From: Saccharospirillum sp965652395
GTDB taxonomy: Bacteria > Pseudomonadota > Gammaproteobacteria > Pseudomonadales > Natronospirillaceae
NCBI GenBank assembly: GCA_965652395.1
Contig: CBFGUW010000013.1
Coordinates: forward strand, 47,050-111,049
Reading direction: 5' to 3'
DNA length: 64,000 nt
Part shown: positions 43,213 through 52,083 of the stretch, one piece after another
Position numbering within the stretch: position 1 is the first letter of the stretch
Layout of the letters: each line of letters begins with the position of its first letter
Position numbers and translations under genes: made by a program
The notes under the pieces: generated by a model
Databases searched by the model: none
Told to the model about the DNA's origin: nothing
Seen by the model: the letters and a program-made list of their open reading frames with translations, nothing else

Positions 43213-43325
43213 GCACCGGGTGCAGGGGATGCTTACATGGGGAAGTCCGCAACATGGATGTTGCGGTCTAGGCTCCAAGGATGGATTCACGCCGACCCCA
43301 TGTAAGCATCCCCTGTACCCGGTGC
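43213..43325. repeat. Long structured inverted repeat, copy 2 of a two-copy family
   Basis: Arms 43213-43242 and 43296-43325 pair over 30 bp with a single G-U-type change. They begin GCACCGG and end CCGGTGC as in copy 1, but the inner arm sequence is different. The 53-base core (43243-43295) carries hairpin CCGCAACAT/ATGTTGCGG, with a paired change relative to copy 1 (CATCAT/ATGATG), and the shared sequence GGATGG-x-T-x-CA-x-GCCGA. It lies between two convergent genes, as does copy 1. Confidence 0.9.
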
Positions 43326-43350
43326 GGGTTTAGCCACCAAAATAAAGCAG

Positions 43351-44643
43351 CTAGCGGCTACAAATCTCAACCGACAGCCGCCGCAAATCAACACCCTCGG
43401 CACCATCGGGCAACACCTGCGCAATCCGTAACTGAAGCTCACCCTCAGGCGTCATCCGCTCAGCCAGATCACATAAAGCCCCCGCTGTATAACCCTCCTC
43501 AGCAGGCACCAACAACTGCACCTCAGGCAACAAACGCTGCCCCGGCTTCGCCTGAATCACCACCGCCAACTGATCATCAGACAAACGCACCAAAGTCCCC
43601 GGAGTCACCCACCCCATGAACTGGATAAAAACCTCCACCATCTCCTTATCGAACTGACTGCCACGCTGCTGCCAAAGAATACCCAACGCCTCATGGTGCG
43701 AACGGGCCGCATCATAAACCCGATGAGACGTAATCGCATCGTACGCATCCACCACCGCCACCAACGCCGACAACTGGCTAATCTCATGCGCCCGCTTACC
43801 AAAGGGGTAACCATGACCATCCGGCCGTTCATGATGGTCCCGAACCGCCACCGTAATGTGCTCCGGAACATCAGGGTCTTCCTTCAGCAACTGATAGCCC
43901 AGCATCGCATGGGACTTCAGATGCTCGAACTCCTCCGGCGACAGTTGCTCAACCTTATTCAGAATGGACACATCCAACTTCATTTTGCCCAGGTCATGCA
44001 GCAAACCCGCAACGCCCGCCAACTCGACATCGGCCGGCTCCCACTCCAACGCATGCGCCAACCCCATCGCCAGAATCGCCACATTAATACAGTGTTCCGC
44101 CGTGTAATTGTCCTGCTGTTTAATGCGGGTAAGCCACACCATCGCCGATACATTGTTTTCCAACGCCAGCGACAACTCATGAACCACCGCACGAGCCGTA
44201 TTCACATCCAACTGACCGCCATCCTCGAAGGATTTAATCAGCCGCCGGGCTTGCTTATCGAGGGCAACATACCCCCTAAGCGCCGCCTTCATGGTCTTGC
44301 GGTCCACACGGGCACGACGCAGAACATTGATCGGATGCGACAGGGAATCACGATTGCTCAGGCGGGTTTGGCGAGGGCCCGAAGGCGCTAAAACAGCGTG
44401 AGAAACTGGAGGGGTTTTGTTCCGGCTGCGCTCAAGGTCGACCACCACCCAGGCACAATGCTGTATCAACCAAAGCCGGATCTCCTCGGTGTTGACCAGA
44501 AGCCCCTGCATTGGAAACGGCGTGTCGTGCCAGGGAATATCCAAACGCGCCACAAAATGCCCCAACCGTATTTGGGCGGGCGGTATGCGGGCCTGGTTTT
44601 CCCACAGCGTGTCGGGCACTTGCGTGGAGTGCGATGGATTCAT
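43351..44643 (-). CDS. HD-GYP cyclic di-GMP phosphodiesterase with DUF3391
   Basis: The 430-residue protein has an N-terminal DUF3391 region (about 10-130), then an HD-GYP domain with HDLGK (about 215) and HHERPDGHGYP (about 266-276), plus the ALVAVVDAYDAITSHR metal/GYP-domain block. HD-GYP enzymes hydrolyse cyclic di-GMP to pGpG or GMP, lowering biofilm signals. The ATG at 44643 was chosen over an upstream TTG at 44682; neither has a strong ribosome site, so the start is uncertain. The gene is convergent with the DUF3301 gene across the repeat. Confidence 0.92.
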   Translation of the reverse strand: MNPSHSTQVPDTLWENQARIPPAQIRLGHFVARLDIPWHDTPFPMQGLLVNTEEIRLWLIQHCAWVVVDLERSRNKTPPVSHAVLAPSGPRQTRLSNRDSLSHPINVLRRARVDRKTMKAALRGYVALDKQARRLIKSFEDGGQLDVNTARAVVHELSLALENNVSAMVWLTRIKQQDNYTAEHCINVAILAMGLAHALEWEPADVELAGVAGLLHDLGKMKLDVSILNKVEQLSPEEFEHLKSHAMLGYQLLKEDPDVPEHITVAVRDHHERPDGHGYPFGKRAHEISQLSALVAVVDAYDAITSHRVYDAARSHHEALGILWQQRGSQFDKEMVEVFIQFMGWVTPGTLVRLSDDQLAVVIQAKPGQRLLPEVQLLVPAEEGYTAGALCDLAERMTPEGELQLRIAQVLPDGAEGVDLRRLSVEICSR

Positions 44644-44853
44644 AACTACCGGTTGACAGGAAACGTCGCTTAGCAACGGCAAACGATTCCCGTTTTGTAC
44701 TCCAAATACAGACCTTGAACGAACTCAGTTTAGGCCATCTTTCCACCCGATACAGCCTGTTTTTGTTAATGAGGTGACAGAGCGCACATGCCACCAAAGT
44801 ATGAGCACCGCCAACTGGTGATCGAACCGGAATTGACTTAACCTGAATCCACC

Positions 44854-44938
44854 GGCCCGACCGACCGGGACGGCCCACGCCGCGACCGGCTTCACGCAAG
44901 CCGGGCCGGGCGTTTCAGCCGTGCGGTCGGTCCGGGCC
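44854..44938. other. GC-rich structured intergenic element between HD-GYP and HU genes
   Basis: GGCCCGACCGACC (44854-44866) pairs with GGTCGGTCCGGGCC (44925-44938) with one bulged base. Inside, CCGGCTT/AAGCCGG (44886-44892/44898-44904) forms a second perfect 7-bp stem. The rest of the roughly 475-base divergent gap (44644-45118) is plain and presumably holds two promoters. The element could be an RNA or a DNA-binding site; no U-run follows on either strand. Confidence 0.4.
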
Positions 44939-45118
44939 ATCCAAATTGGTGATGACATCCCCGCCTAAGCTTTAAAAACCCTGTCAAAGCGTCATTTGCC
45001 CGTATTCAACAGCCCAACAATGCGCTAAAGTCGCTGGGAATGCCGTTCTTATGCTGTTTTAAGCAGGGAAGGGCATCGTCACCTACTGACTATCTAAAAA
45101 AAATCAGGAAGCTAGAGC

Positions 45119-45451
45119 ATGGCCAAGAAAACCACTGCGATCAAAGAACGTTACACCAAAACCCAAATCGTCTCTGAAATTGCCGAAAATACCGAACTGA
45201 GCAAAAAAGAAGTTCAGGCTGTTTTTGACGAACTGGCTGATCTGATCGAACGCCACATCAAAAAGCGCGCCTGCGGTGAATTCGTTTTGCCGGGCCTGAT
45301 GAAAATTCAATCAATCAAGAAGCCGGCTCGCAAGGCACGCCCGGGCGTCAACCCGTTCACCGGGGAAGAAATCATGATCGCCGCCAAGCCTGCGAGCACT
45401 GCGGTTAAGGTTCGGCCGCTGAAAAAACTGAAGGACATGGCGGCCAACTAA
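45119..45451 (+). CDS. HU-family DNA-binding protein
   Basis: The 110-residue protein has an HU/IHF fold: helices in KTQIVSEIAENTELSKKEVQAVFDELADLI, then the beta arm ARKARPGVNPFTGEEIMIAA with the GxNPxTG tip and the KVRPLKKLKDM tail. It is longer at the N-terminus (MAKKTTAIKERYT) than E. coli HU. Such proteins bend DNA and shape the nucleoid. AGGAAG lies ahead of the ATG. A perfect 12-bp hairpin follows the gene. Confidence 0.92.
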   Translation: MAKKTTAIKERYTKTQIVSEIAENTELSKKEVQAVFDELADLIERHIKKRACGEFVLPGLMKIQSIKKPARKARPGVNPFTGEEIMIAAKPASTAVKVRPLKKLKDMAAN

Positions 45452-45473
45452 GCCAGGCTTCAATGTTATCCCT

Positions 45474-45500
45474 GCCTGAAGGTGCATCGCACCTTCAGGC
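45474..45500. terminator. Perfect hairpin between HU and NSS transporter genes
   Basis: GCCTGAAGGTGC (45474-45485) and its complement (45489-45500) form a 12-bp stem with a 3-base loop, between convergent genes. No U-run follows, so termination efficiency is doubtful, but position and symmetry fit a bidirectional stop. Confidence 0.55.
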
Positions 45501-45517
45501 AACCTCTCATCGGCCGT

Positions 45518-46975
45518 TCAGGCCTCCCGCGTTTTCAACGTCAGGTTGGAAGACAACACTCCCGCTCCCAACACGACCACCGCTGCCGCCAAGGCACTCA
45601 CCCAGAGGTTCACCCCCAAACCGGTCAGCAGAACCAGAGACACCCCGGCTGGGGAAATCACCCTCAAAGCAAACAGCCACAACGGATACCCCGCCAGGGT
45701 GCCACCCTCCCGGTACTGGTCTTTCAACAACTGAGGCAATACAAACCAACCGGCGAAGAGCGCTGTCAGAACACCGCCCAGGGGCAACAACAGATTGGTA
45801 CTCAGGAAATCGAAGCTGTCGAAGGCGGTTTTACCAAACCAGGCATGGAACAGTGTGTCACTGGCCCAGTGGTTGAAAGACAAAACAGTCGCCATACCGA
45901 GCGCCCAGGCAAAAACACAGAGAATAACGGTGGCCTTCGTCCGGGCTATGCCGGTTTTTTCCACCCAAAAGGCGACAATAGGTTCAACCAGTGAAATAGC
46001 CGAACTCAAGGCGGCAAAGGCAACCAGCAGGAAGAACGCCGCGCCGAACAGACTGCCGAACGGCATTTGCGCGAACGCCATGGGCAGGCTGACAAACATC
46101 AGACCCGGGCCCGCGGACGCATCAAGCCCATTACCGAACACCAGAGCAAAAATAGCCAGCCCGGCCAGCAAGGCAACCAAAGTATCCGTCACGGCAACGA
46201 TACCGGCTGTGCGCACCAGCGACACGCCTGCGGGCATATAAGCCCCATATGCCATGATCACCGCCATGCCCAGGCTCAAGGTGTAGAAGGAATGCCCCAG
46301 CGCAACCACCCAGGCCTCCAAAGACAGCTTGCTGAAATCCACGCTGAACATAAAACCCAGGGCAGCGGGAAGGTCCCCTTCGATAGCGCCATAGACCAAC
46401 AGCACCAGCAACAGGATAAAGAGCGCAGGCATCATCAACTGAATGGCATCCCCAATGCCTTTCTGAACGCCCCGCGCGATGGTCCAGACCACCGCGGCCA
46501 TAAAGAGGCTGTGCCACAACACCAGCCGGGGTACCGAACCCAACAGGCCATCGAAAGTCGCCTCCACCTGTTCGGCCGAGGCACCACTGAACGCGCCCTT
46601 GGCCATGCCCAACAGATAATCCAGGGACCAACCGGCGATCACACTGTAAAAAGACAGGATCAACAGCCCATTCACCGCCCCCAACCAGCCAATGGATGCC
46701 CAACCCCGTCCCCGCCCCGATGCCTGCGCCAGGCTGGCCAGTGCGCGGATCGGCGCCTCCCGGGTTTGCCGACCGATCAGCGATTCGGCGATAAACAGAG
46801 GGACACCCACCAAAGCGATGGAAAACAAATACACCAGCACAAAAGCACCACCGCCGTACTCCCCGGTGATGTAGGGAAACTTCCACAGATTACCGAGCCC
46901 GACCGCCGACCCCGCAGCGGCCAGAATAAAAGTGATACGGCGGTTCCAGCCACCGTGAATGGATTGCTTGGTCAT
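45518..46975 (-). CDS. Sodium-dependent transporter of the neurotransmitter:sodium symporter (SNF) family
   Basis: The 485-residue membrane protein with about 11-12 helices shows the SNF/LeuT signature near its start: ILAAAGSAVGLGNLWKFPYITGEYGGGAF (Na1 and substrate sites, with the G-N-L-W-K-F-P-Y motif, positions about 14-35). These proteins move amino acids or related amines with Na+. Length and order agree with the family. It is preceded by a short gap and its own likely promoter; no partner gene is evident. Confidence 0.94.
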   Translation of the reverse strand: MTKQSIHGGWNRRITFILAAAGSAVGLGNLWKFPYITGEYGGGAFVLVYLFSIALVGVPLFIAESLIGRQTREAPIRALASLAQASGRGRGWASIGWLGAVNGLLILSFYSVIAGWSLDYLLGMAKGAFSGASAEQVEATFDGLLGSVPRLVLWHSLFMAAVVWTIARGVQKGIGDAIQLMMPALFILLLVLLVYGAIEGDLPAALGFMFSVDFSKLSLEAWVVALGHSFYTLSLGMAVIMAYGAYMPAGVSLVRTAGIVAVTDTLVALLAGLAIFALVFGNGLDASAGPGLMFVSLPMAFAQMPFGSLFGAAFFLLVAFAALSSAISLVEPIVAFWVEKTGIARTKATVILCVFAWALGMATVLSFNHWASDTLFHAWFGKTAFDSFDFLSTNLLLPLGGVLTALFAGWFVLPQLLKDQYREGGTLAGYPLWLFALRVISPAGVSLVLLTGLGVNLWVSALAAAVVVLGAGVLSSNLTLKTREA

Positions 46976-47093
46976 GTTGCCTCTCAGTGCGTTGCGTTTT
47001 TATAGGGTCGCTCTTTGGCGACAATGGCCGTTATCGGCTCTTGTACTGCGTAAAAAGCGCGCAAGATTACTGAGGCGGGAAGAGGCTGTAAAG

Positions 47094-47117
47094 CCGGCCC
47101 GACGGGTGCCGGGCCGG
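47094..47117 (-). terminator. Stem-loop after the reductase gene
   Basis: CCGGCCCG (47094-47101) and CGGGCCGG (47110-47117) make an 8-bp GC stem with an 8-base loop, directly after the stop of the minus-strand reductase and followed on that strand by a short CTTTAC stretch. A weak rho-independent terminator is likely. Confidence 0.55.
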
Positions 47118-47124
47118 TGTGACA

Positions 47125-47778
47125 TCAAGCACGGAGCAAGGCGAGGTTGAACATCGGCGTTTGCAGGTGTCCATACAGACGCACCCACAGCGCAAGATAC
47201 ATCTCGGTACCTCGGGCCTGCTCGATTCCCCCCAGGTCGACCAACTGGGAGCCCCGCCAACCGAACGATTCGGCAATGGCCTTCACCTGCTGCTTGGCGG
47301 CGTCATCATTCCCACAGAAAAACAGCAGATGGTCACCCGCCAGGGCGCCAGGATCGGTCATCAATGGATAAGCCAGGGTGTTAAAGGCTTTCACCACCCG
47401 GGCGCGGGGGTAAGCCCGCTGAATCTGCTCGCCCAACGAATCGGTATTGCAAACCGATAATGAGGGCGGAAAGCCATTCGAAAAGTCCAAGGGGTTGGAA
47501 ACATCCACCAATACCTTGTCCGCGAGGTTCTCGGCGCCCGCTAAAGCCAGGGCCTCAAGCGACCGCATACCCGCCGTGCAATTGAACACCAGTTCGGCAT
47601 CGCGAACGGCATCGGCAAAGGTGGCCGTGCCGGCACTCGCACCGTTTTCCCGCGCCCAAGTCAGCGCCGCTTCCTTATTGGCAGAGCGTGAACCCAAGAT
47701 CACATCATGCCCTTGTTGTACCAGCGCCGTACCCAACTGACGACCAACATCTCCGGTTCCCAAAACTGCAATTTTCAT
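47125..47778 (-). CDS. NADPH-dependent F420-reductase-like/NAD(P)-binding reductase
   Basis: The 217-residue Rossmann protein starts IAVLGTGDVGRQLGTALVQQGHDV (GxGxxG) with the NADP-type loop LGSRSANKEAALTW and the conserved DVSNPLDFS and VKAFNTL blocks of the F420_oxidored/NADP_oxidoreductase family. It reduces or oxidises a small-molecule partner with NADP(H); the true partner is unknown, and F420 itself is uncertain in this group. The gene is divergent from a LysR regulator, so it is probably under LysR control. Confidence 0.86.
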   Translation of the reverse strand: MKIAVLGTGDVGRQLGTALVQQGHDVILGSRSANKEAALTWARENGASAGTATFADAVRDAELVFNCTAGMRSLEALALAGAENLADKVLVDVSNPLDFSNGFPPSLSVCNTDSLGEQIQRAYPRARVVKAFNTLAYPLMTDPGALAGDHLLFFCGNDDAAKQQVKAIAESFGWRGSQLVDLGGIEQARGTEMYLALWVRLYGHLQTPMFNLALLRA

Positions 47779-47882
47779 CGTAATGACTCCGTGCTGTGAT
47801 TGATGAACCCAGTCTAGGCTTGCCAGAGGTTATCCAGTAGGCAATGATTGGAAAATACTGATTAACCAACGGTTAATGCCCC

Positions 47883-48803
47883 ATGGCCTCGCTACAAGAC
47901 CTGACTTATTTTCTGGCGGTCGCTGAAACCGCAAGCCTGACCCGGGCCTCCGAACGGTGCGGCATCTCCGTACCCGCGATGAGCAAAGCCATGAAACGGC
48001 TGGAAGACAGCTTGAATGCCCGACTGCTGGCGCGCGGCAGCCATTCGATCAAATTAACCGAATCCGGCCAGATGCTGGCGGCCCGGGCGCGCCGTATTCA
48101 GGCCGAATGGCAGCTTGGGCAGCAGGAACTGGCCGACTTTCAACAGAGGCCCAAAGGAACGGTCAGCATCAGTGCCTCGGTGACCTTCGCACGGATGCGC
48201 CTGCTGCCGCTGATGCCAGCCTTTAAAGCCCGCTTCCCGGATGTCGTACTGGATATTCAGCTCGATGATCGCATAGCCGACTTAAGCGAAGTCGATCTCG
48301 CCATTCGCGTGGGTCTGGTGGAAGAGCAGGGCGTGATCGCCCGCCCCTTGGAACCTTTGATCATGCGCTACGCTGCGCACTCTTCGCTGTGGAAACGCCA
48401 CACCCGCCCATCCCGGCCTGAAGATTTACATCACCTCCCGGTGATCGGCTTTCGTTTACCGGCATCCAAACGAATGATGCCCTGGCAATTTCAGCGGGAA
48501 AACGAAATCTATACTCTGGATCTCACACCGGAAATAGTCGTCAACGAACCCCTGGCCGTGCTCGAATTGATACAGGTAGGTTTGGGAATCGGGTTGATCA
48601 ACCCTTATATGTCGCAACCTTCGATAGACAGCGGCGAACTCGACATCGTGCTCGCCGAATTTATGCCACCCAACGAACGCGGAACCTTTTTGTGCTACCA
48701 AAGCCGCGAGCATCTGCCGCTCAAGCAACGCGTGGTGATTGATTTCCTGATGGCGGAGTTATCGGGTCAAGCAGGGTTAAAAAATGTCAGAGGGGCTTCT
48801 TAG
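47883..48803 (+). CDS. LysR-family transcriptional regulator
   Basis: The 306-residue regulator has the winged HTH in residues 1-60 (LTYFLAVAETASLTRASERCGISVPAMSKAMKRLEDSLNARLL) and the LysR substrate-binding region (about 90-295). It is divergent from the NADP-dependent reductase, the classic arrangement for a LysR regulator and its target. The effector cannot be deduced. Its stop overlaps the convergent periplasmic binding-protein gene by four bases. Confidence 0.93.
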   Translation: MASLQDLTYFLAVAETASLTRASERCGISVPAMSKAMKRLEDSLNARLLARGSHSIKLTESGQMLAARARRIQAEWQLGQQELADFQQRPKGTVSISASVTFARMRLLPLMPAFKARFPDVVLDIQLDDRIADLSEVDLAIRVGLVEEQGVIARPLEPLIMRYAAHSSLWKRHTRPSRPEDLHHLPVIGFRLPASKRMMPWQFQRENEIYTLDLTPEIVVNEPLAVLELIQVGLGIGLINPYMSQPSIDSGELDIVLAEFMPPNERGTFLCYQSREHLPLKQRVVIDFLMAELSGQAGLKNVRGAS

Positions 48804-49585
48804 TCCTGCTTCACGTCGTACCGCGAACGAATCTCTTCCAGAACTCCGGTTGCTTCCAACCGCATAAGAGCGATGTTAAAGCGTTCCAACCACTCGGTCG
48901 ACACCGATACACGACTGATCAAAAAATGAATATTAGCGCGATAAAGGGTGGAAACAGGCTCAAAGTGATGCCATTGAGGATGTTGCTCGAAGAGCCGGGC
49001 GGCCACATAAGGGTCGGCCACGACCGCATCCACTCGGCCCGCATTCAGCATGCGGAACGCCACCTCCTCGCTGGGTAGTTCGATTAAATGCTGTTTAAAA
49101 TCCGGATCGCGCATTGCGCGTTCGAAATCCTCTCCATAGAAATAACCCAACACCGCACCTATTTGCAGCCCGCGATCGGAATACTCTGTTAAATCGAGGC
49201 CTTCCATCTGCGAAACATGGTCGCTCTGGGTGAACAATCGGACACTTTCCTGTCGGTAGGGCTTGCTGAAATAACCGTATTCCTCACGCTCGGGCACATA
49301 AGAAGCCCCGGTGATCAAATCAAGCTCGCCCGTCTTGATATTCAGCAACTGTCGTTTCCAGGGCACCTGCTCGAAATCCACCGGGCAGTGCATTTCAGCC
49401 AGAACGGCACTGATCAACTCGATATCCAGCCCAGCCGGTTGTTCGGCATCGGCTTGAAGATACTGATAAGGAGCCCACGGCGCCCACCCCACCTGAATGG
49501 AAGCCGTAGCGCATCGCTCCGCGAGCGATACCAGTGGCAGCAGAGCGAAAACAAAACCAATACAGTTGCGCAGCCATGGGGACAT
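48800..49585 (-). CDS. Extracellular solute-binding protein, family 3 (amino-acid type)
   Basis: The 261-residue protein has a signal peptide (ending PLVSLA-E) and the SBP_bac_3 fold: VGWAPWAPYQYLQ at the ligand cleft, GLDIELISAVLAE, VDFEQVPWKRQLLNIKTGELDLITGA and the FRMLNAGRVDAVVADPYVA hinge block. No ABC permease or ATPase gene is present, so it may be a sensor or orphan receptor of the kind seen next to cyclic-nucleotide or polar-amino-acid systems. It is convergent with the LysR gene. Confidence 0.88.
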   Translation of the reverse strand: MSPWLRNCIGFVFALLPLVSLAERCATASIQVGWAPWAPYQYLQADAEQPAGLDIELISAVLAEMHCPVDFEQVPWKRQLLNIKTGELDLITGASYVPEREEYGYFSKPYRQESVRLFTQSDHVSQMEGLDLTEYSDRGLQIGAVLGYFYGEDFERAMRDPDFKQHLIELPSEEVAFRMLNAGRVDAVVADPYVAARLFEQHPQWHHFEPVSTLYRANIHFLISRVSVSTEWLERFNIALMRLEATGVLEEIRSRYDVKQD

Positions 49586-49731
49586 GAGACTGTACCCCTG
49601 TCAGTCAATTCAAAACTCATTTATCCTAGTACAAAACAACTTGTGCCGCACGGTTTGGTAACACTTTGTATCCGTTTCCATAAGGCAGGTGGTTTTTTAT
49701 TCCGTAATAACTCACAAGATAGGTTTCGTCA

Positions 49732-50418
49732 GTGCTTCCAGTCATCAACCATCCATGGGATATCAGCGAAAGTGAAGCAATTGCCTTGCAGAAAGACTTG
49801 GCGTCTAAAGTTATTCGTACCGATCAATTTGAGCCCATTGGACTAATTGCTGGCGTCGACGTTGCGTACTCAAAAGTCAGCAACACTCTCGTCGCAGGTG
49901 TGGTGGTTATTGACGCCGCTTCAGGCGAAATTCTGGAAACGGTGGTCATTCAAGATCAGGAGCAATTTCCTTATATACCTGGCCTCTTTTCTTTTCGCGA
50001 GCTGCCACCTGTCATCAAAGCATTCGAACAATTGGCAAGCACGCCCCAACTGGTAGTGTGCGACGGCCAAGGCCTGGCACACCCAAGACGGTTCGGACTC
50101 GCCTGCCACCTAGGAGTACTATTCAATATTCCCACCATCGGGTGTGGGAAAACACGCCTGCTTGGTGAAGAAGCAGAGCCAGACGAAACGCGAGGCTCCT
50201 TCACCCATTTGGTCGACAATGAAGAGGTTATTGGTGCTACCTTAAGAACCCAGACAGGGGTGAAACCTATTTACGTATCTATTGGGCATAGAATCTCCCT
50301 TGCTACAGCGTGTGACTGGGTGTTGAAGCTGGCGTCTAAGTACCGGCTGCCGGAAACTACCCGACAAGCGGATCAGGTGGTTCGGAAGGTTATAAAGGAA
50401 ATGGAAAGCTCTGCCTAA
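49732..50418 (+). CDS. nfi: Endonuclease V
   Basis: The 228-residue nuclease has the catalytic acidic residues Asp43 (GVDVAYS), Glu90 (FSFRELP) and Asp111 (CDGQGLAHPRRFGLACHLG), positions and motifs of E. coli Nfi. It cuts the second phosphodiester 3' to deoxyinosine and other deaminated bases. The start is GTG at 49732; ATG alternatives lie later and would remove conserved residues. The gene stands alone. Confidence 0.95.
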   Translation: MLPVINHPWDISESEAIALQKDLASKVIRTDQFEPIGLIAGVDVAYSKVSNTLVAGVVVIDAASGEILETVVIQDQEQFPYIPGLFSFRELPPVIKAFEQLASTPQLVVCDGQGLAHPRRFGLACHLGVLFNIPTIGCGKTRLLGEEAEPDETRGSFTHLVDNEEVIGATLRTQTGVKPIYVSIGHRISLATACDWVLKLASKYRLPETTRQADQVVRKVIKEMESSA

Positions 50419-50585
50419 GCACAATAAAGAGGGCGAGAGGGGAGTATGTTTATATTTGCTATACAGATGATCCTGAAAAACAGCGAGGTCTTGCTCGACT
50501 TACCATGCTGCTCATTGGTCATCCCATGATCCTTCTCATGCCAAACAAATTTCTACTGACATATTTTAAGGCGCTTTCATTGCTA

Positions 50586-51545
50586 TCAAGCTGGATCACT
50601 TATCTCTATATCTAAATTAGGATACGCTCTATTTATAGATACTACCAAATCGGATGGAACCGAACTTTTATTATATTCATACTTAAAAACAACTTTTTTT
50701 ACCTTCGCCAACCCGACTATTTCAAGGAAGGACTTGATCTCTGCATCCATCGAAAAAACGGTCATAATTTCCGCGCTTTCAAAGCCAATAGATTCGAATA
50801 AAATCCTAATAGATTCTATGGCAATATCATTTACAATACAGTCAACAATAATTACTTTTGAGTAGGCTTTTGGGATCATCACTTCGACAGAGAAACGGCT
50901 AATATTACTATAGAGTTGCTCAATAAGATCCTTATCAATACCACCACTAAAAGTAATGGATGCGGAGGAGTCATTACCTTCTCTAATCTCTATTTTTCCG
51001 CCATCAACTCCTTCAAAGCTGGGCCGACTATAAGACAACGCCGCAAGACCCCCATTCCCAAGCTTTTCAAATTCAAAGGAGTATTTCCCAGGAAAGAAAC
51101 AATCAATTGAAGTAATATCGCCTTGCTTATTAGTTTCAATATCCACTATAGCCGTATCTTTGGTATAGAGGCATACGCGACGAAGTACACCAGCATCTTC
51201 TTCGAACACCACGCCTGAGAACTGTTCCCCGTTTACTAAAGCCAATTCATCGCAATCGTACTCAAGACGTTCATCCGTTTCTGGAATCCATAATTCAGCA
51301 TCAGAAATTTCAAACTTTCTCAGCCAATTTTGAGTCAGCATGCCATGAAGATAGTAGCGCGCTTTAAAAAAACCATAATCCTCTCGTTCAACAGCAATGC
51401 CGCTGTATCGTTGGCCACGTACCATAGCGAGCCCATGATCAAAGCGTACAGCAGTCATATCAGAAACTCTAAAATAATAGTTCGTCACAAACCGACCTGG
51501 TAAATCAGAAGTTTGAGGGAAAAGGCACCTGTTCTTTGAACACAT
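50586..51545 (-). CDS. Unknown AT-rich protein at the end of the VgrG/effector operon
   Basis: The 319-residue protein is not recognised. It carries two similar short segments (RGQRYSGIAVEREDYGFFKARYYLHGML and NGEQFSGVVFEEDAGVLRRVCLY are the regions) that look like MORN-type hairpin repeats, and a C-terminal alpha/beta-looking half. Its coding sequence is more AT-rich than the vgrG genes. The start at 51545 has a good GAGGG site and lies 15 bases after the preceding immunity-like gene, so it ends the operon. It might be another immunity or adaptor protein; nothing proves this. Confidence 0.6.
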   Translation of the reverse strand: MCSKNRCLFPQTSDLPGRFVTNYYFRVSDMTAVRFDHGLAMVRGQRYSGIAVEREDYGFFKARYYLHGMLTQNWLRKFEISDAELWIPETDERLEYDCDELALVNGEQFSGVVFEEDAGVLRRVCLYTKDTAIVDIETNKQGDITSIDCFFPGKYSFEFEKLGNGGLAALSYSRPSFEGVDGGKIEIREGNDSSASITFSGGIDKDLIEQLYSNISRFSVEVMIPKAYSKVIIVDCIVNDIAIESIRILFESIGFESAEIMTVFSMDAEIKSFLEIVGLAKVKKVVFKYEYNKSSVPSDLVVSINRAYPNLDIEISDPA

Positions 51546-51560
51546 ATTTCCCTCTCAAAG

Positions 51561-52083
51561 CTATAGCTTCCCATCTTCATATTGCTGTTGAATATCCAAC
51601 AGCACTTGCATCAAGCCATGCTCTTCCAAATAAACATCATACAGGTCAAACTTCTGTTTCATTTGAGGGTCAATGTATGAATGGCGTTTTCGATTCTCCA
51701 AGGCATACATCATCAACCCATGGTTTCCATGGTTCGCGCCCCTAAACACGTACAACTCATTTTCTTTATCCAATTGCGCAATGTCGTACATTGCTCCGGG
51801 GGGGGGGGTAGCCTCCTTGCTCAGCCCTTAGCTTAAAACGAGCCATAACAACAAGAAGCCACTTCAAGTAAGGCAAGGAAAATTCAAACTGGCCGATTAA
51901 GTAATCACCCTGAGGATCAGGTTCAATAGCCCAATTGGTAAAGCATAAGTGTCCCCGACAAGTTGAAATAATTAGGTCTTTGGTAGGGAACAACGGATTA
52001 TTAAACCGACTGTGCACAGTAAAATCTGGATCGTTCGGATCATATAGCTTTAACTGATAAGGATAACGCGACTGTGTGGTCAC
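51561..52083 (-). pseudogene. Second immunity-like gene, interrupted at an 11-G tract
   Basis: Two frames (51766-52083 and 51561-51791) together match the intact 172-residue neighbour at 52160-52678 with few differences over their whole length. The break lies at a homopolymer: 11 G at 51798-51808 in place of 7 G in the intact copy. An in-frame tract would need 10. With 10 G the product would be 173 residues, one Pro longer. The start GTG sits in the same GGAGAAAG context as the intact copy. It is either an inactivated duplicate, a phase-variable gene, or a homopolymer sequencing error. Confidence 0.8.
51798..51808. repeat. 11-G homopolymer tract in the second immunity-like gene
   Basis: A run of 11 G on the plus strand (C in the coding strand) where the duplicate gene has 7 (52397-52403). 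Long homopolymers in coding sequences slip in replication and are used as phase switches in many surface and toxin loci. Confidence 0.85.

Noticed and set aside
44432..44899. Minus-strand 155-codon ORF upstream of the HD-GYP gene
   Set aside because: Overlaps the HD-GYP start in another frame and crosses the structured intergenic element; no motif.
46976..47124. Glycine riboswitch upstream of the SNF transporter
   Set aside because: No GGAGAG/CCGAAGG core; only a GC-rich terminator-like stem is visible.
50419..50585. Open plus-strand frame after endonuclease V
   Set aside because: No start codon with a ribosome site; the frame is open back into endonuclease V and carries no known motif.
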